Positions 1-12,585 of a stretch of DNA of 64,000 nt are shown here, in pieces. Position 1 is the first letter of the stretch. Each line of letters opens with the position of its first letter. The position numbers and the translations under genes were made by a program. Origin of the DNA: Stenopsyche tienmushanensis (taxonomy: Eukaryota > Arthropoda > Insecta > Trichoptera > Stenopsychidae); assembly GCA_008973525.1 (NCBI GenBank), contig WACJ01000367.1, forward strand, positions 217,191 through 281,190. The letters are read 5' to 3'. Below the pieces are notes generated by a model, which ran no database searches, was not told the origin of the DNA, and saw nothing but the letters and a program-made list of their open reading frames with translations.

Positions 1-45
1 AGCTTAGCCTGTATAGTGGTACGGTCGCCTATTTGCGAGCGAATT

Positions 46-240
46 CCAGCGATTATTTTCGTTTACTTGGAGAAATTACCGAATATTGTGTGCTATATAC
101 AGTGTTCATTTATTCAAATACAAGCTTCATACACGCTGCAGTGGTCATGACAGATAAGTGGATTTATATGACGATATGTGGCGGACAAGCAAATATAGCA
201 TCTATGATTTTGATGATTTTAAATTAGCTCACTACTCAAA
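46..240 (-). repeat. Interspersed repeat X, copy 1
   Basis: Read on the minus strand this segment starts with TTTGAGTAGTGAGC (227-240). It matches 967-1,095 and 30,403-30,565 over shared blocks such as AAATCCACTTATCTGTCA, GTATGAAGCTTGTAT and CACAATATTCGGT. It is opposite in orientation to copy 2, so the two face each other across about 0.73 kb. No coding capacity is evident. The family is unidentified; it may be part of a larger DNA element or SINE cut by the window edge. Confidence 0.6.
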
Positions 241-966
241 TGATTAACACACTTTAAGCAGGCGAATTTGTGTACCGCGTGAAAATAAAATACTCTCATG
301 TAAAACTATCAAAGAATTTAAGCTGAATTTTGATTAAATACTACAAATAACTGCATCGATCAATTGACGTGACATGAAGAAAATAAACGTCTACATCGCA
401 TTTTCAAACTATACACGATATATTTGCATATGCATTAGGTTCATATCATTAGGTTCTTAAAAATTGTACAAAGTGGATTTGGGCCCAAAAATAAAATGAC
501 ACATATTAACAGGAACATATTATGTATTTTTGCGAACATATTGCGTCTAGAATAACGACATCAATCTCGATTCGTCAGATGGCCTTGGATGCGGGAAGAT
601 GTCCTTCCCGCAGACTCATAGGCGTAAACTCTCTCTCCGTACATAAACGTTAATAGTTAAGATGAGAGGGTTTCTGTTGGCACCCAACCACCTTCATCCT
701 ATCATTCAGCTTCATCACGGTCCGATAGAAGAACATACCCGCATGCGAGCGAGAACATCTTGAAGAGCACATGGGAACTTCAAACTGTACTACTAATCAC
801 ACTTTTTTTACACAATTTGTATCCTTTATTCTGTGCTTCTTTCAGTAGGATTTCATCAAATTTATAACAATTCTTAAATATCCTCGGTATTCATATCGTT
901 AAAGCCTTTGATAGATTTAGCAAATTCTATGAGTATTCGTACTACAAGTGTTTAAGACTTTAAACC
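241..966. other. Unassigned DNA between inverted X repeats
   Basis: I see no gene here. A near-perfect palindrome lies at 590-612 (TGCGGGAAG, 5-base loop, CTTCCCGCA). A similar palindrome, flanked by the same GGCCTTGG/CCAAGGCC blocks, occurs in the X-associated repeats near 9,355 and 30,755, so this stretch is probably part of the same mobile family. Confidence 0.4.
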
Positions 967-1095
967 TTTGAGTAGTGAGCTAATCTTCATGATCTTAGAT
1001 GCTATATTTGCTTGTCCGCCACTTATTATCTGTAAAAATCCACTTATCTGTCAGGGACGCAGCAGCGCGTATGAAGCTTATATTTAACACTCTCT
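967..1095 (+). repeat. Interspersed repeat X, copy 2
   Basis: Starts with TTTGAGTAGTGAGC at 967 and continues through the same blocks as copies 1 and 3 (TAGATGCTA, TCCACTTATCTGTCA, GTATGAAGCTT). It is inverted relative to copy 1. Confidence 0.6.
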
Positions 1096-2107
1096 TCGCC
1101 CAACGTGAATCGATTTTGTTTCTCACGGGGTCCAAATAAGATAGGCGCATCTTCTCTCGGGTGTTGTTTTATTTCAGATCCATAAGCTTGACTCTGTCAT
1201 TAGTAAAATGTGATGATAAGTAAGTGCCGCGTTTAGACAGCTGTCATTTGGAAGACTTTATAGAAAGTCGTTCGTAAAGTTAACATTTGGAAGTCGTTAT
1301 AGAAATACTTAACAATGAGACGCTGGATTCGCGTTTTCGGAGACTCGGACTTCAGAGACGTTTACAAAAGTCCGTTTAGCTTAGGGTGTTTTGTATGGTT
1401 GATGTAAATTTATAGCTTTTCAGGGGCTCAATTGAATAGTTATATAATACTCGTGCCAGTCATAAATATGCAGATGTGTTAAGTGGCATCTTCATGGCTA
1501 AAACGCATTTATGTGGAAGATTTATGACGTATATTAGCACGATCGACATTGACACGATATTACAAATAGCATTCCGCCCAGACACGTCTTAGAAACAGAT
1601 CGAGACATGAAGATGATGTTTTCAAAAGCGTTCGTATTCTCGGTTTCTTGTACCATGGCATTGGACAATAGTCGATGATTCATGTCGCCATCAAAATAAG
1701 TACGAATGGTTTTTCCGATACTAAAAGCTAGCCATTAAAGAACCATCCGAGTTATGAGCCGTGAGAAGATTCTTGCAGCTCGTTGAAAAAATATGTCGGT
1801 GTCGGCTAAAAAAACATGTGGTGGCCCTGTCCAAATTTTTGCCAAAGGCTTCTTTCCTTTTGGCTAAGACGACATTGTGCAGATAATTGACGTTGCACGA
1901 GCTTTATTGTATCATCATCGTTGACGGTATGTTGAGCAGGAACGGCATGATGATTTTTGCAAATGCCATTTTAAATGCGCGTAATGCACTCGGCTTCTTG
2001 CATCATCTGCATACTGTTAGAATTAATTATTGAACAAACGCCTAAGAAACGGTTTCATTTTTGATCAAAATTGACGCTGCTCTTTGGAGGAAGCGCAAGA
2101 GGAAGTC
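1096..2107. other. No gene recognised
   Basis: AT-rich DNA with no long open frame, recognisable protein motif or RNA gene. Some stretches (about 1,770-2,000) have a somewhat coding-like composition but contain stops in every frame; they may be an unrecognised transposon relic. Confidence 0.4.
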
Positions 2108-2190
2108 AGACTTAATGACTGCCGCGGAACAAACGCGGAAAGCTGCTGGCTCATAACCCTGAGATCACTGGTTCGAGACAGTACACGACT
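2108..2190 (+). pseudogene. tRNA-like relic (initiator tRNA-Met-like)
   Basis: Positions 2,136-2,192 carry GCTGCTGG, CTCATAACCC, TGAG and GGTTCGAGAC, which follow the order of the D-stem end, anticodon arm (CAT anticodon) and T-arm of an initiator tRNA-Met. The acceptor stem does not close and the upstream half is poorly preserved. This is a decayed tRNA pseudogene or the head of a SINE, not a functional gene. Confidence 0.3.
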
Positions 2191-2797
2191 GTAAAAAGAT
2201 GAAAACATTCAAAGAATAGCTTCATATGTGGAGTTGGTTGACCCGCGAGACGTCAAAATGTATCAAGCCGACGTGCCGCATTGAAAATTGATACATAAAT
2301 ATTGATCCTAGAGCTAATTCTTTAGTTCTTTGCCGAAGGCATACACCATAACAGTCAACGATCTTAGGTGGTCCTGACCACCCATTGTTATCGTAGCCCA
2401 TGGCATGCAGGGCCGCATTGCTGAACTGCATTTTGAGCCATCTCGCAATGCGCTAAAATCTATGCATCTCGAATTTAATCGACCGAGGGCAATTAGAGCT
2501 TCTGCCATAAACAATGTTGTCTTCGATAAAAATAAATTATCTCCGCATAATATGGACGTCAAAAGCACGAGATGCTGGAGCAAAAAGCGCAAAATGTGAT
2601 ACAATGATTTTAACAATTTATTTTGTTGCTCGAGTCGAGCTACAATGTATCATCGATCCATTGAATGCCAAACGCAACAACAATTTCGCTCCATTGATGA
2701 TGCTAAATATATCCATCTGATTGTTAATTAATCGAGAATTCAATAGAAACACATTTGATATATTCAAATTATTGCAATATATAAAAATATTGAATAA
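2191..2797. other. No gene recognised
   Basis: Short overlapping open frames on both strands between about 2,220 and 2,620 show no family motif I recognise. The block is less AT-rich than its surroundings and may be an old transposon fragment. Confidence 0.35.
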
Positions 2798-2799
2798 TA

Positions 2800-3388
2800 C
2801 ACTTAAAATTTTTTTGTGCGATATATGCGTTCCGCGGAAAATCGCATAAAAAAAGCTATGATTTACACAGAAAAAGTAAAGGTACATTCCATGGACTTTA
2901 AAATCCGGATAACTTTGAAACAGCTGTATAAAATATATCCAAAATCGCATTAAAAAAATTAATAGAAAACAGGAAAATAACAAGGCAATTAAAAAATACA
3001 TTTTTGGATAATAGAGGGTTATATAAAAAAGATTCGCACCCAGTTTGAAGTTTCGCCATAGCTCGGTAAGTAGTTGAAATTTTAGAAATTCCTTTAGAGA
3101 ATGTATTTTTAAAGGTCGAAACATTGGAAAAATGCAAAAAAACCAAATCAATTTTTTCAAAAATCTAAACCAGAATAAAGGGCGTGGTCGTAATTTACAG
3201 ATGCAATATGATTTACACAGTCCCAAATTATAATTTTTTTACAAATTTCGGTTAGTGTGATTTATTTCGTATTTTATCCAAAATATCTCGATACTTACTC
3301 TTTATGAAATTAACAAAAAAACTCTGTAAAAAAACGCATAACTTGGAAGTCGCACAAAAAAAAAGTCGCACAAAAAGAGGTTTGAGTG
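2800..3388 (+). mobile_element. Pogo/Tc1-type MITE, copy A (full ends, TA flanks)
   Basis: The left end is CACTTAAAATTTTTTTGTGC and the right end, reversed, is CACTCAAACCTCTTTTTGTG. They form imperfect terminal inverted repeats of about 23 bp, directly flanked by TA at 2,798-2,799 and 3,389-3,390. TA duplication and short inverted repeats are the hallmark of Tc1/mariner/pogo elements. The 589-bp body has stops in all frames, so it is non-autonomous. Related fragments lie at 17,290-17,468 and 44,626-44,757. Assignment to pogo rather than another Tc1/mariner group is inference. Confidence 0.6.
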
Positions 3389-3865
3389 TACACTCGAATT
3401 CGGTTATAACGAGCAACAAGACATTGTTCAGCTGTCATTTTGACCGCTTTTTAGTGAAATATCTTAACTTCTCTATCGTAGCTTATTTTTGACTAGAGTA
3501 ATAATAATTCAGTTTTTACTATGTATTCTGTTTACAGAAAAGTTATGTCTGTTTTTAGAATAAAACAAAATATGCCTTATACCTAGTGGCGAAAAATTGA
3601 ACCAGTGCTTGTCTGATACCTTCTTAGTTTTTGAATTTTTCAATCAACAGCTCCAAATGTATTGATCTTTCAACATCCCATCACATATACAACATTCTCT
3701 TACTCAAGCTCAATTTCGGATTAGAGGTATAGAGGGCAGTTTTTCAGAATTTTCGGGAACTTCTAGCAAGAGAATGGTTATGGTCGGAAAATGCTAGGTC
3801 TGATAATGAAAAGAAAATTACGTGACGGCCTCCACGGGGGACCGTCGCCCATATCTGGTGGATGC
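3389..3865. other. No gene recognised
   Basis: AT-rich DNA without a supported gene. The right end may continue the mariner relic that follows. Confidence 0.35.
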
Positions 3866-4060
3866 AGCGACGAATGAGTTAACTCATGTGCCACATATCT
3901 CGAATTTTTCCATATCAATCCTAGTTTCAGAATATGATCCGAAATGGTTTGTTGAGCTGAATTAAGCCTTTCCGCAATCTTTCATGTGGTCAAAAAAGAA
4001 TTTTGCTCTAACATGATATTGACAGTATCATCGTCGATCAAAGATGGTCGCTCAAAGTAT
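3866..4060 (-). mobile_element. Mariner transposase relic (N-terminal helix-turn-helix part)
   Basis: Read on the minus strand from about 4,060, one frame gives RPSLIDDDTVNIMLEQN, then KIAERLNSAQQTISDHILKL, then GLIWKNSRYVAHEL. This follows the N-terminal DNA-binding region of mariner transposases (a D-rich linker, a KIAEEL-like helix, a long helix, then a W..Y/W.PHEL motif). There is a stop before KIAERL and no catalytic domain follows, so it is a dead fragment. The other mariner copies in this window do not keep this region, so I cannot say whether it belongs to their family. Confidence 0.6.
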
Positions 4061-5701
4061 GGCTTATAATGATAATTTTGACAGGAATCATATTCGTTTT
4101 AGTTAATTTGTTTGATCAGTGTGTATACATTCTGTAGTAAAAAGAGAGAGCCAAATGTCTATCAAATGAATATGCGAATACTTGTTGAAACTTATTGTAA
4201 GCCGAACGGACAGAATTTTCCGGTAGACCTAATATATACAATCGAGTTTTCTTTTCTACTAGGGTCAACAATACATAGTACATCATAGATATTTTAACCA
4301 AAGCTTATTATAAACGTGAAATATTTGTATTCAACACTACTCTTTTAAGAATTCTGTAAAATGTCCAAACAATTCTTCGATGTTGCCAAAATTAGTATTT
4401 GAATATGATCTTAAATTTAAAAATTAAATTTGTTATTAGAGATCGTTAATTGCTTTTCCTGATTCTTTACATACCTACGTCTAATGAGTTTTTGCATTCC
4501 TAGCATCAATAATTTTGATGCATTCCAGATAGACGCTCTGAGATGGCATCTCGTTTCATTTAAATCACTTGTTATAATACATCCTCGGGGACTGACTAAT
4601 CAAGATCTATTTGATTTGGTCCGTTGAATGAATAACGACATGGATTCCAACATGCCAGAAATCTTTCCTTCCCGGACATGACAGCTGCCTCAATGCTAAT
4701 GTTGGCTAAATGTTGCCTCGAGGAAGAATTGACTTTGCTACACGGAATTCAACTAAACAACGGCGAAGCCATCAAACCGAAGTTCCTCAGCTTAATGCTT
4801 CTTTATCGGTTAGCACCATCGATACTTGATAATATTTGATGAATGCTTCCGTCGGAATGATGTGCTTATTAGCAGGGATGTGTTGGTCTTTGGATGAAGA
4901 TGCGTTGCCAGGGTGGATGGCAACGAATTCACTAAATATGGCTGCATCGCCAGATATGCACTCGGCGAATAGTTACAGCCGGTGTGCAACATGTTGAGGT
5001 CCACATTCCGCATGACTGCAATCCTGTCGCGAGGATGCTGGACTCGAAGGAGTACATTTTTATGCCCTGTTATGCGGTTCCAGCCTTCCGACGAATTTAC
5101 CATCAACTTATAATTAACGAGCGCCTTTTTAACGCAGCGCCGTAATCAAAGGGTCGATGGGTAAAAAAACATCTTTCGGGCATCCGTCGAAGACTAATTA
5201 ATCGGCAGGATGAACAATGGTGCTTAGGAGACGCCGGTCGGGGAAGCAATAAATCCTGCTGGTGTTTATGGTGCCATTATTGCACGCCGCTGCGAATGCA
5301 GCTGGTAATGCAAAAGCCGAGTAATCTTCCGGTGTGGCGAAGAACTTGGCCTTTTGCTATTGAACTTCGTCATTTGGGTCAGGTCTGCTGGTGCGATGTG
5401 AAAGGAATTTTGCCCGGGCGATCGTTGATCTCATTTCGCAATATCGCCCGTCGGCGCTCGAATCTTGGCGGCGTCTCTCATTGGAAAATACATTACGGCC
5501 GTGACATTGGATCCGATGCAGCAGAATAATGAAAGTCGAAGAAACGATCCCATTTGATTATAATAAAAAAAACACAAACAAACAGAACGATTTATTACAC
5601 AGTAAATCTGATCTTGAATGAAATTCAGAGACACTTTATACTAGGTTTATCGATTTTTGAATTGAAATGTTTATAGGGAAAATTGGCTTTAACGTCACGA
5701 A
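4061..5701. other. No gene recognised; GC-richer block at 4,640-5,540
   Basis: No gene could be supported. From about 4,640 to 5,540 the base composition is more balanced, and short open frames occur on both strands (a 98-codon frame at 4,810-5,106 minus; a 77-codon frame at 5,296-5,529 plus). Neither shows a motif I recognise or splice sites that extend it. An old transposon or a lost gene fragment are both possible. Confidence 0.35.
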
Positions 5702-6200
5702 TAGGAAATCCAATCCCGGGATCCCGGACAATTTTGGGTGCTCATGAATCCCGAGATTAGTAAACGTAATCCCGAAAAATTCTGGATTGAAATTTTTATC
5801 TAACAGAAATAATACACCTCACCAACACGATGAAGGCTACTAAATCGAGACATTCCCGCCGAAATCTGAACGTTTGGAAACAGTGGCGTAACTACTAATT
5901 GACGAGCTTAAGCGACACCTAGGGGCAGTAATTCTCTAATATATAGAGTACATATAGGTTTTTAAAATTATTATATTAACCTTTACCTACCGGTGATGTA
6001 TTTACTACACCTCGAATCTAATAATGGAAATATCGATATGAAATATAATAGATACGGGCTTCATAATTTTTGTATTCCTCCGTAATACAATTACGAATTA
6101 CATCAAAGTATTATAGTATGTAAGTATTCATCTGCAGCGACGGAAATAAATAATTTGTCAGGGAAATTGGGAATTTTGTGAGTTTTAGTCCGTGTCTCTT
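5702..6200 (+). mobile_element. hAT-derived repeat family R, copy 1
   Basis: Starts with TAGGAAATCCAATCCCGGG, matching the terminal repeat of copy 2. It carries the shared blocks GTGCTCATGAATCCCG, AGTGGCGTAACTACT, CCGGTGATGTATTTACTACA and ATCTGCAGCGACGGAAATAA. It stops near 6,200, short of the other terminus, so it is truncated. The hAT assignment comes from copy 5. Confidence 0.65.
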
Positions 6201-9200
6201 CAATCTCTTCAGATTCTGGAATCTAAATATCTTTGGAACCTGCATCATAGCGTTTTTGTAGCCGGCGTATTTATCTATATTTTATACAAACATGAATTAG
6301 CATGAGTTATATTGCATACTCAAAAAATGTTCTAAGCATCTATAGGGGGTCGGGTTAATAGTATGCACAGTATCGACAAGCTGTTCATATTTATTTAATT
6401 GTATTTTTATTATAATGATTGTTTTTCATAGGAGTTTATTTGGATAAAACAGGTAAACGCTTATGGGATGAGGCGGTCACCTTTGAAGATCAATGGGTGT
6501 TTGCGTCCATCTATTCATTTTTTTTTTGCATCATTTTATTAGCTGAAAGTCGCAAATATTTATTTGAGCGTAATATTTTTAAGCGGTTGTTTATGCTCAA
6601 CTAATTCTATTAACCCTCAATAAATTCCCACTGTGATTCATATTTATTATCACATGTTAATACCTACTGACCCGCGGTAGTTTGATCCGGCGCCCCCTGT
6701 AGTCCGACTCCCAATACAAATATAGTACCTAAATCGTAAAAAATCTTTTTGTAAGTTGATGATATTAATATTGGCCATGAAATAAAAGTTGTTCTACAAA
6801 GAGATAACAAAAAGAAGACTTTGTAGCTAGCAAGGGATACTTAAAACGCTTCAATAATGTCATAAAATACGTTCGATGACAGTAACATGTTTTTATGTTT
6901 ATAACTACTATGATCATTGTGTTTATGACGTTAATTCTATAATATGAAACCTTGTATTGTCTATGTATATCTCACCATTTTCATGTACTCCTTTAGTAAT
7001 AATACTCTATAGTCCGACAAATTCGACAATCCGACACTGCCTTGCAAAACGCTTTGTAGTAAGATCATTGATTTAAATCTCAGATTGAAGATTACATCGG
7101 ATTTTAATACTATTATATTTCCAGATGTTATAGTAATTTTTATATTGAAGAAATTGGCATAATCTTTTTTGCTATAACCCCATAACACTACGCTCAGATA
7201 GATTTCAATAGTTGTTTATATAAGAAAAGCTTATTATGCACAGATGGTTTTGCATCTAATATCTTGCTCAAATGAATCGTTTTGTTCGCATGTCATTGCT
7301 TTATTTGATTGATGAATGCTTCTAAACTGTTAATTTTTTATATGGCTTCATTTAATTTAATACGCCATTTCGTGGCACAATCATTGGCTAAATTAATGGC
7401 TGTCTGAAATTATTGTGTTACTTTATTTAATATTTATTCTACCTTAACTTCTTTATATTACTAGGAATTACTTCTCAGAAAAGAGTCGCCATTTTAACTT
7501 CAAGCTTGAAATTGATAAATTTGGGTTATCATTATTAATCAATAAATTTGGGTTATTCTTATCGTACGAGTGTATGATGAGACGCAAAACAATCTCTCCG
7601 TCTCTGTCTTCGATTCACAATCAACGCGCTTTCTGTATTACTCGAATTCATTCGCAGTATGCTGCGGGATTCCTAATCAACGGTTTAAGACCGTTTTAAA
7701 TTTAGGTTTATTTTACTTCTTATCTTTTTAGTAATGAATTTATAATCGATTTTGGCACAATTTCACTGAAACAAGGGTATGTTTGCAACATATCAGGATA
7801 TCAACGTCCAATGTAAATATATCTTATTTCATTTAATTTTTCATGGCAATATGATCGATATTCCCCAAGCGCATTTGTCATGCATGATTCTAATCCATGG
7901 GAGAATATATCCAAGATTTATTGGCCTTCTTGCATTAGAATGGTCCTAATCTGAACAATATTTTCAAGCAAAGTGGCCTGCTTTTGATAACAATTGCTTG
8001 TATATTATGTTGACATATTCGAGAGTGGGCCGCATGAATTGAAACATAAAAGCTAACCTGAGCTTGTGGGATGACATATTGTGACACGTGGGTTAACGTT
8101 CATAAATAACTCTTTGCTGACGAGATCATTTTACTGATGAAATACTGTCATATTGAATCAAAATTTGTATTGACAATTTTCGAAACTTGAATAATTGTAC
8201 ATACCGGTGTTAAATTAAAATCTACAAAGCTACCTTTTTGTCTACAAATACTTTATGTTAATTATTGTTAAATAAACGTAATCTACTTTCGATATAATGC
8301 GGTTAGGGCTTCAATAGACGTGGCTAAAGTTATAGCGCGGGAACTTGATCCGAAACGGAAAAGGATAAGCAGTGAAAATCTGATAAATATAAAATGACTG
8401 ATTTACGATTGAAACTTGTTAGAAAGGCTTTTGTCCTGCAGTAATTCTACAAGGCTGATGATGATGATGTTGACACGACAATCGAGCTGATAATGTATGA
8501 TAATTCGCAATAAACGCAATGATAACGCAAATCACGACCTTCGTGCCGATTGTACTCAATTCGTCTCGCTCATCTCGATACTGTGATGCAAAACGTGATT
8601 GTGAATTACGAGATCGAAGCATGCGTATGTTATTATATTAATAAAAACATTAAAACACGACGTGTACTTTTGTTCTACTGGTTTTTTTATCATAACATCT
8701 GCGTGGACGACTATGGGAAGAACTTCGTTCCCCAGCAATGGTGAGGCTAAATTGCAATATAATCTCTAAGAACTTGCGAGAGCTAAGGTCAATGATGGAT
8801 ATATGGAAATTATGATTTATCTCAATTTGTGGTTGAACCCTCTGAGGGTCATTGCGTTCTCCATAGAAAACATATTTGATGAATATGATGAGCATCGATT
8901 GTCGGCACCTTCCATTTTCAGCATGTGGAGGAATTTCTTATTTAATAAGCTGTCTTATGTAACATTATTATATTATATGTTAATATAATTTATATAACAA
9001 AAAAATCATTGCAATTAAAACTGTTATGATGTCAGCCATATTAAAAGACTCTTTCAAACCCCATGAATACACTCATGCGTGTTAATATTTGGATATTATA
9101 CAAAGTTACATATTTTTGATGTTCGTTTGTAATAGAAACGTATTAAAAATAATGCAAATTCATAAAGAAATATGGATTTAGCTCCTTCTGGTATTTCGGA

Positions 9201-9334
9201 CATGATGAACTGCCTATGATCACGAATAACTGCTTCGTTCGATGCTATTGGGCGAACTTTATCTTCATTCGGCGGGGGCGTCGAATAGAAATACTCTATT
9301 CTCTAAATAACTATTAATTCCACACGAGAGAGAT
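6201..9334. other. Gene desert segment
   Basis: AT-rich DNA with only short chance frames. Positions 7,564-7,625 (GAGTGTATGATGAGACGCAA and following Ser/Val-type repeats of TCTCCGTCTCTG) resemble 40,411-40,470, pointing to a small interspersed repeat. Nothing else could be assigned. Confidence 0.4.
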
Positions 9335-9545
9335 AGATCTGGCTGCAGGAAGGACAACCTCCCGCAGCCAAGGCTAACCGATGACTCTCTCAACTCCCGC
9401 CTCCTGCGCGTCACTACTCAACCGGCAACGATGCACGCGCAAGAAGCGATCGGTCGGCATGCAGATTGAATGTCTCCGAAGGGCCACAAGAGATGGCGCT
9501 GTTAAACTGGCGAATTAAATCTGCTCAGATTAACAGCCCTACTAT
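9335..9545 (+). repeat. X-associated repeat (hairpin block), copy 1
   Basis: Shares with 30,735-30,980 the blocks GGCTGCAGGAAGGACA, CTCCCGCAGCCAAGGC, CAACGATGCACGC, CAAGAAGCGATCG, ATGGCGCTGT and AATTAAATCTGCTCAGATTA in the same order. The first two blocks form a hairpin. No open frame. The copy at 30.7 kb lies next to repeat X, so both may be parts of one longer element. Confidence 0.6.
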
Positions 9546-9934
9546 TTGGGGATGGTAAATCGCCCACGCTACACTATTAACGCTTTCTTCACTGTTAATT
9601 ACGATTGTTTTCTTAGATTTTCAAATCAATGAATTATGTAGCTCACTAAATGGGATTTTTACCCACTAAAACCCCTCTCCTCTTCTGCTGCCACTCGGCT
9701 ACTAATTAAATATTGCACTAGGGTGGCAGCGATATGTCCCTCTAGGGATCCTCAGTTATATCAGTTTGTAGATTATTCTGACTGTTCCGTGGGGGATACT
9801 TCAGAAATTCTTCTTCGCCTTTCCTAGTTCGGCGTTTTCTTTCTGCTGCATAACATATTTTGTGTACTACCTGCACCACGCATTTCATGTACTAGTATCC
9901 TTAAGCATTAAAGGAATCATATTGATGGATGAGA
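9546..9934. other. No gene recognised
   Basis: Short spacer between the X-associated repeat and the R1-like relic. Nothing assignable. Confidence 0.35.
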
Positions 9935-10450
9935 GTGTTTTAGTTCAAGCTCCAAGTGAAGGTAAGCTCCAAAGCAGCCATGTCCGGAAAGGATCTGGAT
10001 CAGATGGTAGCACAACTGACCATGTTTCCTTCTATTCCACTCTTCCAGGTCTGTGATCAGTGGGTGTGCCCACTGACTTTGTGGAGCTGTCTTATCGGGA
10101 CTACCACAGCACCATGGTGTTTTCTCTGACAGCCTTCCTTGTTGCTCCTTTTTTGGACAGCCTGTTTCTCTTGGAGCGCGAGTTGTGTATCAGCTCATAC
10201 TAGTGCACCGTACAACAACACCGAGTGCACTATTTCGTTGTACAGCATCTTTCGGTTTGTATTTGAGCCTCCGAAGCTAGGCATCAACTTGGCCAGAGCC
10301 TCTACGATGCTGGCCGCCTTCTCCGTATGTGTTATGAAGCGGAATTTTTCGTCAATTTCCACCCCCAAGTATCGGATGGATCCCAAAAATTTAATCTCGC
10401 ATTCGTCGATCTTCAGGAGTCCAGGTTCCTTGAGCCACTTCTTTGATTTT
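9935..10450 (-). mobile_element. R1-clade LINE relic (reverse transcriptase C-terminus)
   Basis: On the minus strand, pieces in different frames read IRYLGVEIDEKFRFITHTEK, LMPSFGGSNTNRKMLYNEIV, HSVLLYGA and, further on, LCYHLIQILSGHGCFGAYLH. These follow the same order as the intact frame at 13,430-14,389 (RYLGIVLDSKLTF, LMPNIGG, INSILLYGAPIW, LTQVLTGHGCFGAYLRW). Frameshifts and stops show it is dead. It is more diverged than the element at 13.4 kb, so it is an older or different insertion. Confidence 0.65.
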
Positions 10451-12585
10451 CGTCATCGTATATTACTATAATATAAATCTACATAAAGGCATAATAACCT
10501 TCTCATCCGCTTGATATTATACCATTTTTGTGATAATCTGAAGTAATTATTGTTCAATTCATATATTCTATTACTGTTCGCATTAAGTTTTTTTTTACTT
10601 TTGCTTGATATTGAAGCGTTCTCACGGAAACAAACGGTAAATGATAAACAGACTGATAGCCCACTAAAGCTTTTATTACAGTAATCAATTTGATATGGTA
10701 GATCTATTTTAATGCATTAATCTCATGTAATGATTCAGACGATAATATTTCAAGATCTCATAACATGCATAAGTATTTATCTATATTTTCAAAAAAGAAG
10801 TGGATGATAAGAATTGCTGAAGGGCCTTGGCTGCCAAATAAGCGAAATATGATCACGATTTTCAGCCATGGGGAATGGATGTAAGATGAACAAGGAACCG
10901 CCCGTATATATAATGAAATGGTGCAGCTTTCCACGCCATTCTTTTGCTTTGACCTCAATAAAACAGCACACCAATCGCAATCAGTCAAATGCATATGTAA
11001 CATGATATTTCTCCTAGGTCACGTTTTAGCGTTTAGCTTTCTTCGAACTGCACCTCGAAGCATCTGCTCAACAATGGCCGTTGCTTTTACCGTTGCAGCA
11101 CAGTGCAATATCTCAGTTATTATAACATCCGTGGACCTCGTGCCGATCGTTGCATTTTAAAATCGCAACCTCCAATTGTTAGGTAACGATGAATTACTCC
11201 TATTGTGTAACAAATCCGAATGCATAATTGGACATCGATACAGGTATTTTTGTTCCACATTCTTCGTTTGGGGCAGCCAGGCCTTCACCTCGACGAGGTC
11301 AGGCGAAGACGTGCGACCTCGTTAGGTTTTGGCCGCAGACGAAGATTGATGGATGTCTTCAGAAGTCTTCGGATGCCATCGTCGAAAAAAGGATACGTCG
11401 TAAGGTAGCGGGTCATGAGCTTTATCATCAGCTTCTATTCAGAGAAGTTACACTGACACACAGAGAAAATATGCGATGATCACTTTCATTTTTTATAACG
11501 CTCAATGATGACACCCGAAGACGATCCCATACAAATATTTATAATTCGAAGCGTCAATCGAATCGGACGAAATCGTGATGTTACCGAGAGCAAATATTAA
11601 TTAAGTCATCGTTCTTCGATTGAATTGTTAGTTTTTGCTCTTCTTCATTCTTCGCATAATTAGTTGCCAATACTTCCTTGTGGATTCATCGCTCCATGGT
11701 CAAGTGATTATTGTAGCGTCAAATTTAATAATCGAATGCAAGGGTAATAACCTCTGTCAATTTTGACAACAATAGTTCCAAGACGTAAATAGCCAAAATA
11801 CTGTATGACATCATATGGGATCCAGAGATCTCAGATTATAAATTATTCCGACTAATGTATAAAGCATGTTCCAGCGCGAGAGATACCTCCATCTTATTCA
11901 TGTTATTCATTTTTCAGCAATCACTCTGGTCTTTGGTAAAAATATATTTATTATTGATTTAGAGGAATGAAGTTGGACCTAAATAAATAATACCACCCAA
12001 GCACAAATGAACGTAAATTTTCTTCTTGGCTTCATTCAAAATCAATTGAAATATATTTTTTAAAATACGATATTTGTTCATGTTTGTTTAGTATAAATTA
12101 GTGATAATAATTTTGTTTATGATGATTTTTTTTCTATTGACAATCTGTCCTTTGAGGGATATTTAGTTACTATGGTGTTAATGTTGCACTTCTAAAGCTT
12201 CTTGATTGAAGCACCATACTGATTTTGATTTACAAATACGTATTTTACAGAAAACGATTATCACATTTGTTATATAGTGCTCAAAAACATTTTAGACTGT
12301 CACCAAAAAAATACGTTTTTCTTTAATTTTATTAACTTCTTGTTAACTAAACAATAAGGGTTTTTACTTTGCTGACAACCTTTTAGGAAGGGATTTAAAT
12401 GGGTGTACATATTTTTTATAAAGCGTTTCAATGATCTGCATTCCTTTTTCCTCGTTTCTGCTTCATGACATGACATTATTTTTAGGCTTTGAGAGCATCA
12501 ATTTTTTTTTGTTATTTAGAGATGGTTTCACTTCATAAAAGAGACATTTTCCAGGTTCTCAAATTTGTTTTTTTTTTAATCCATA
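10451..12585. other. No gene recognised
   Basis: AT-rich DNA. A slightly GC-richer block at about 11,240-11,470 has overlapping 60-80 codon frames without motifs. No RNA gene or repeat family was recognised. Confidence 0.4.

Noticed and set aside
2618..3226. A 202-codon minus-strand frame
   Set aside because: It lies mostly inside the TA-flanked MITE, is rich in Phe, Leu, Ile and Lys as expected from A/T runs, and is not kept in the other copies.
8419..8895. Overlapping frames near a GATGATGATGATG run
   Set aside because: Short, on both strands, no motif; the run is a simple trinucleotide repeat.
9862..10056. A plus-strand frame (64 codons)
   Set aside because: It overlaps, antisense, the end of the R1-clade LINE relic.
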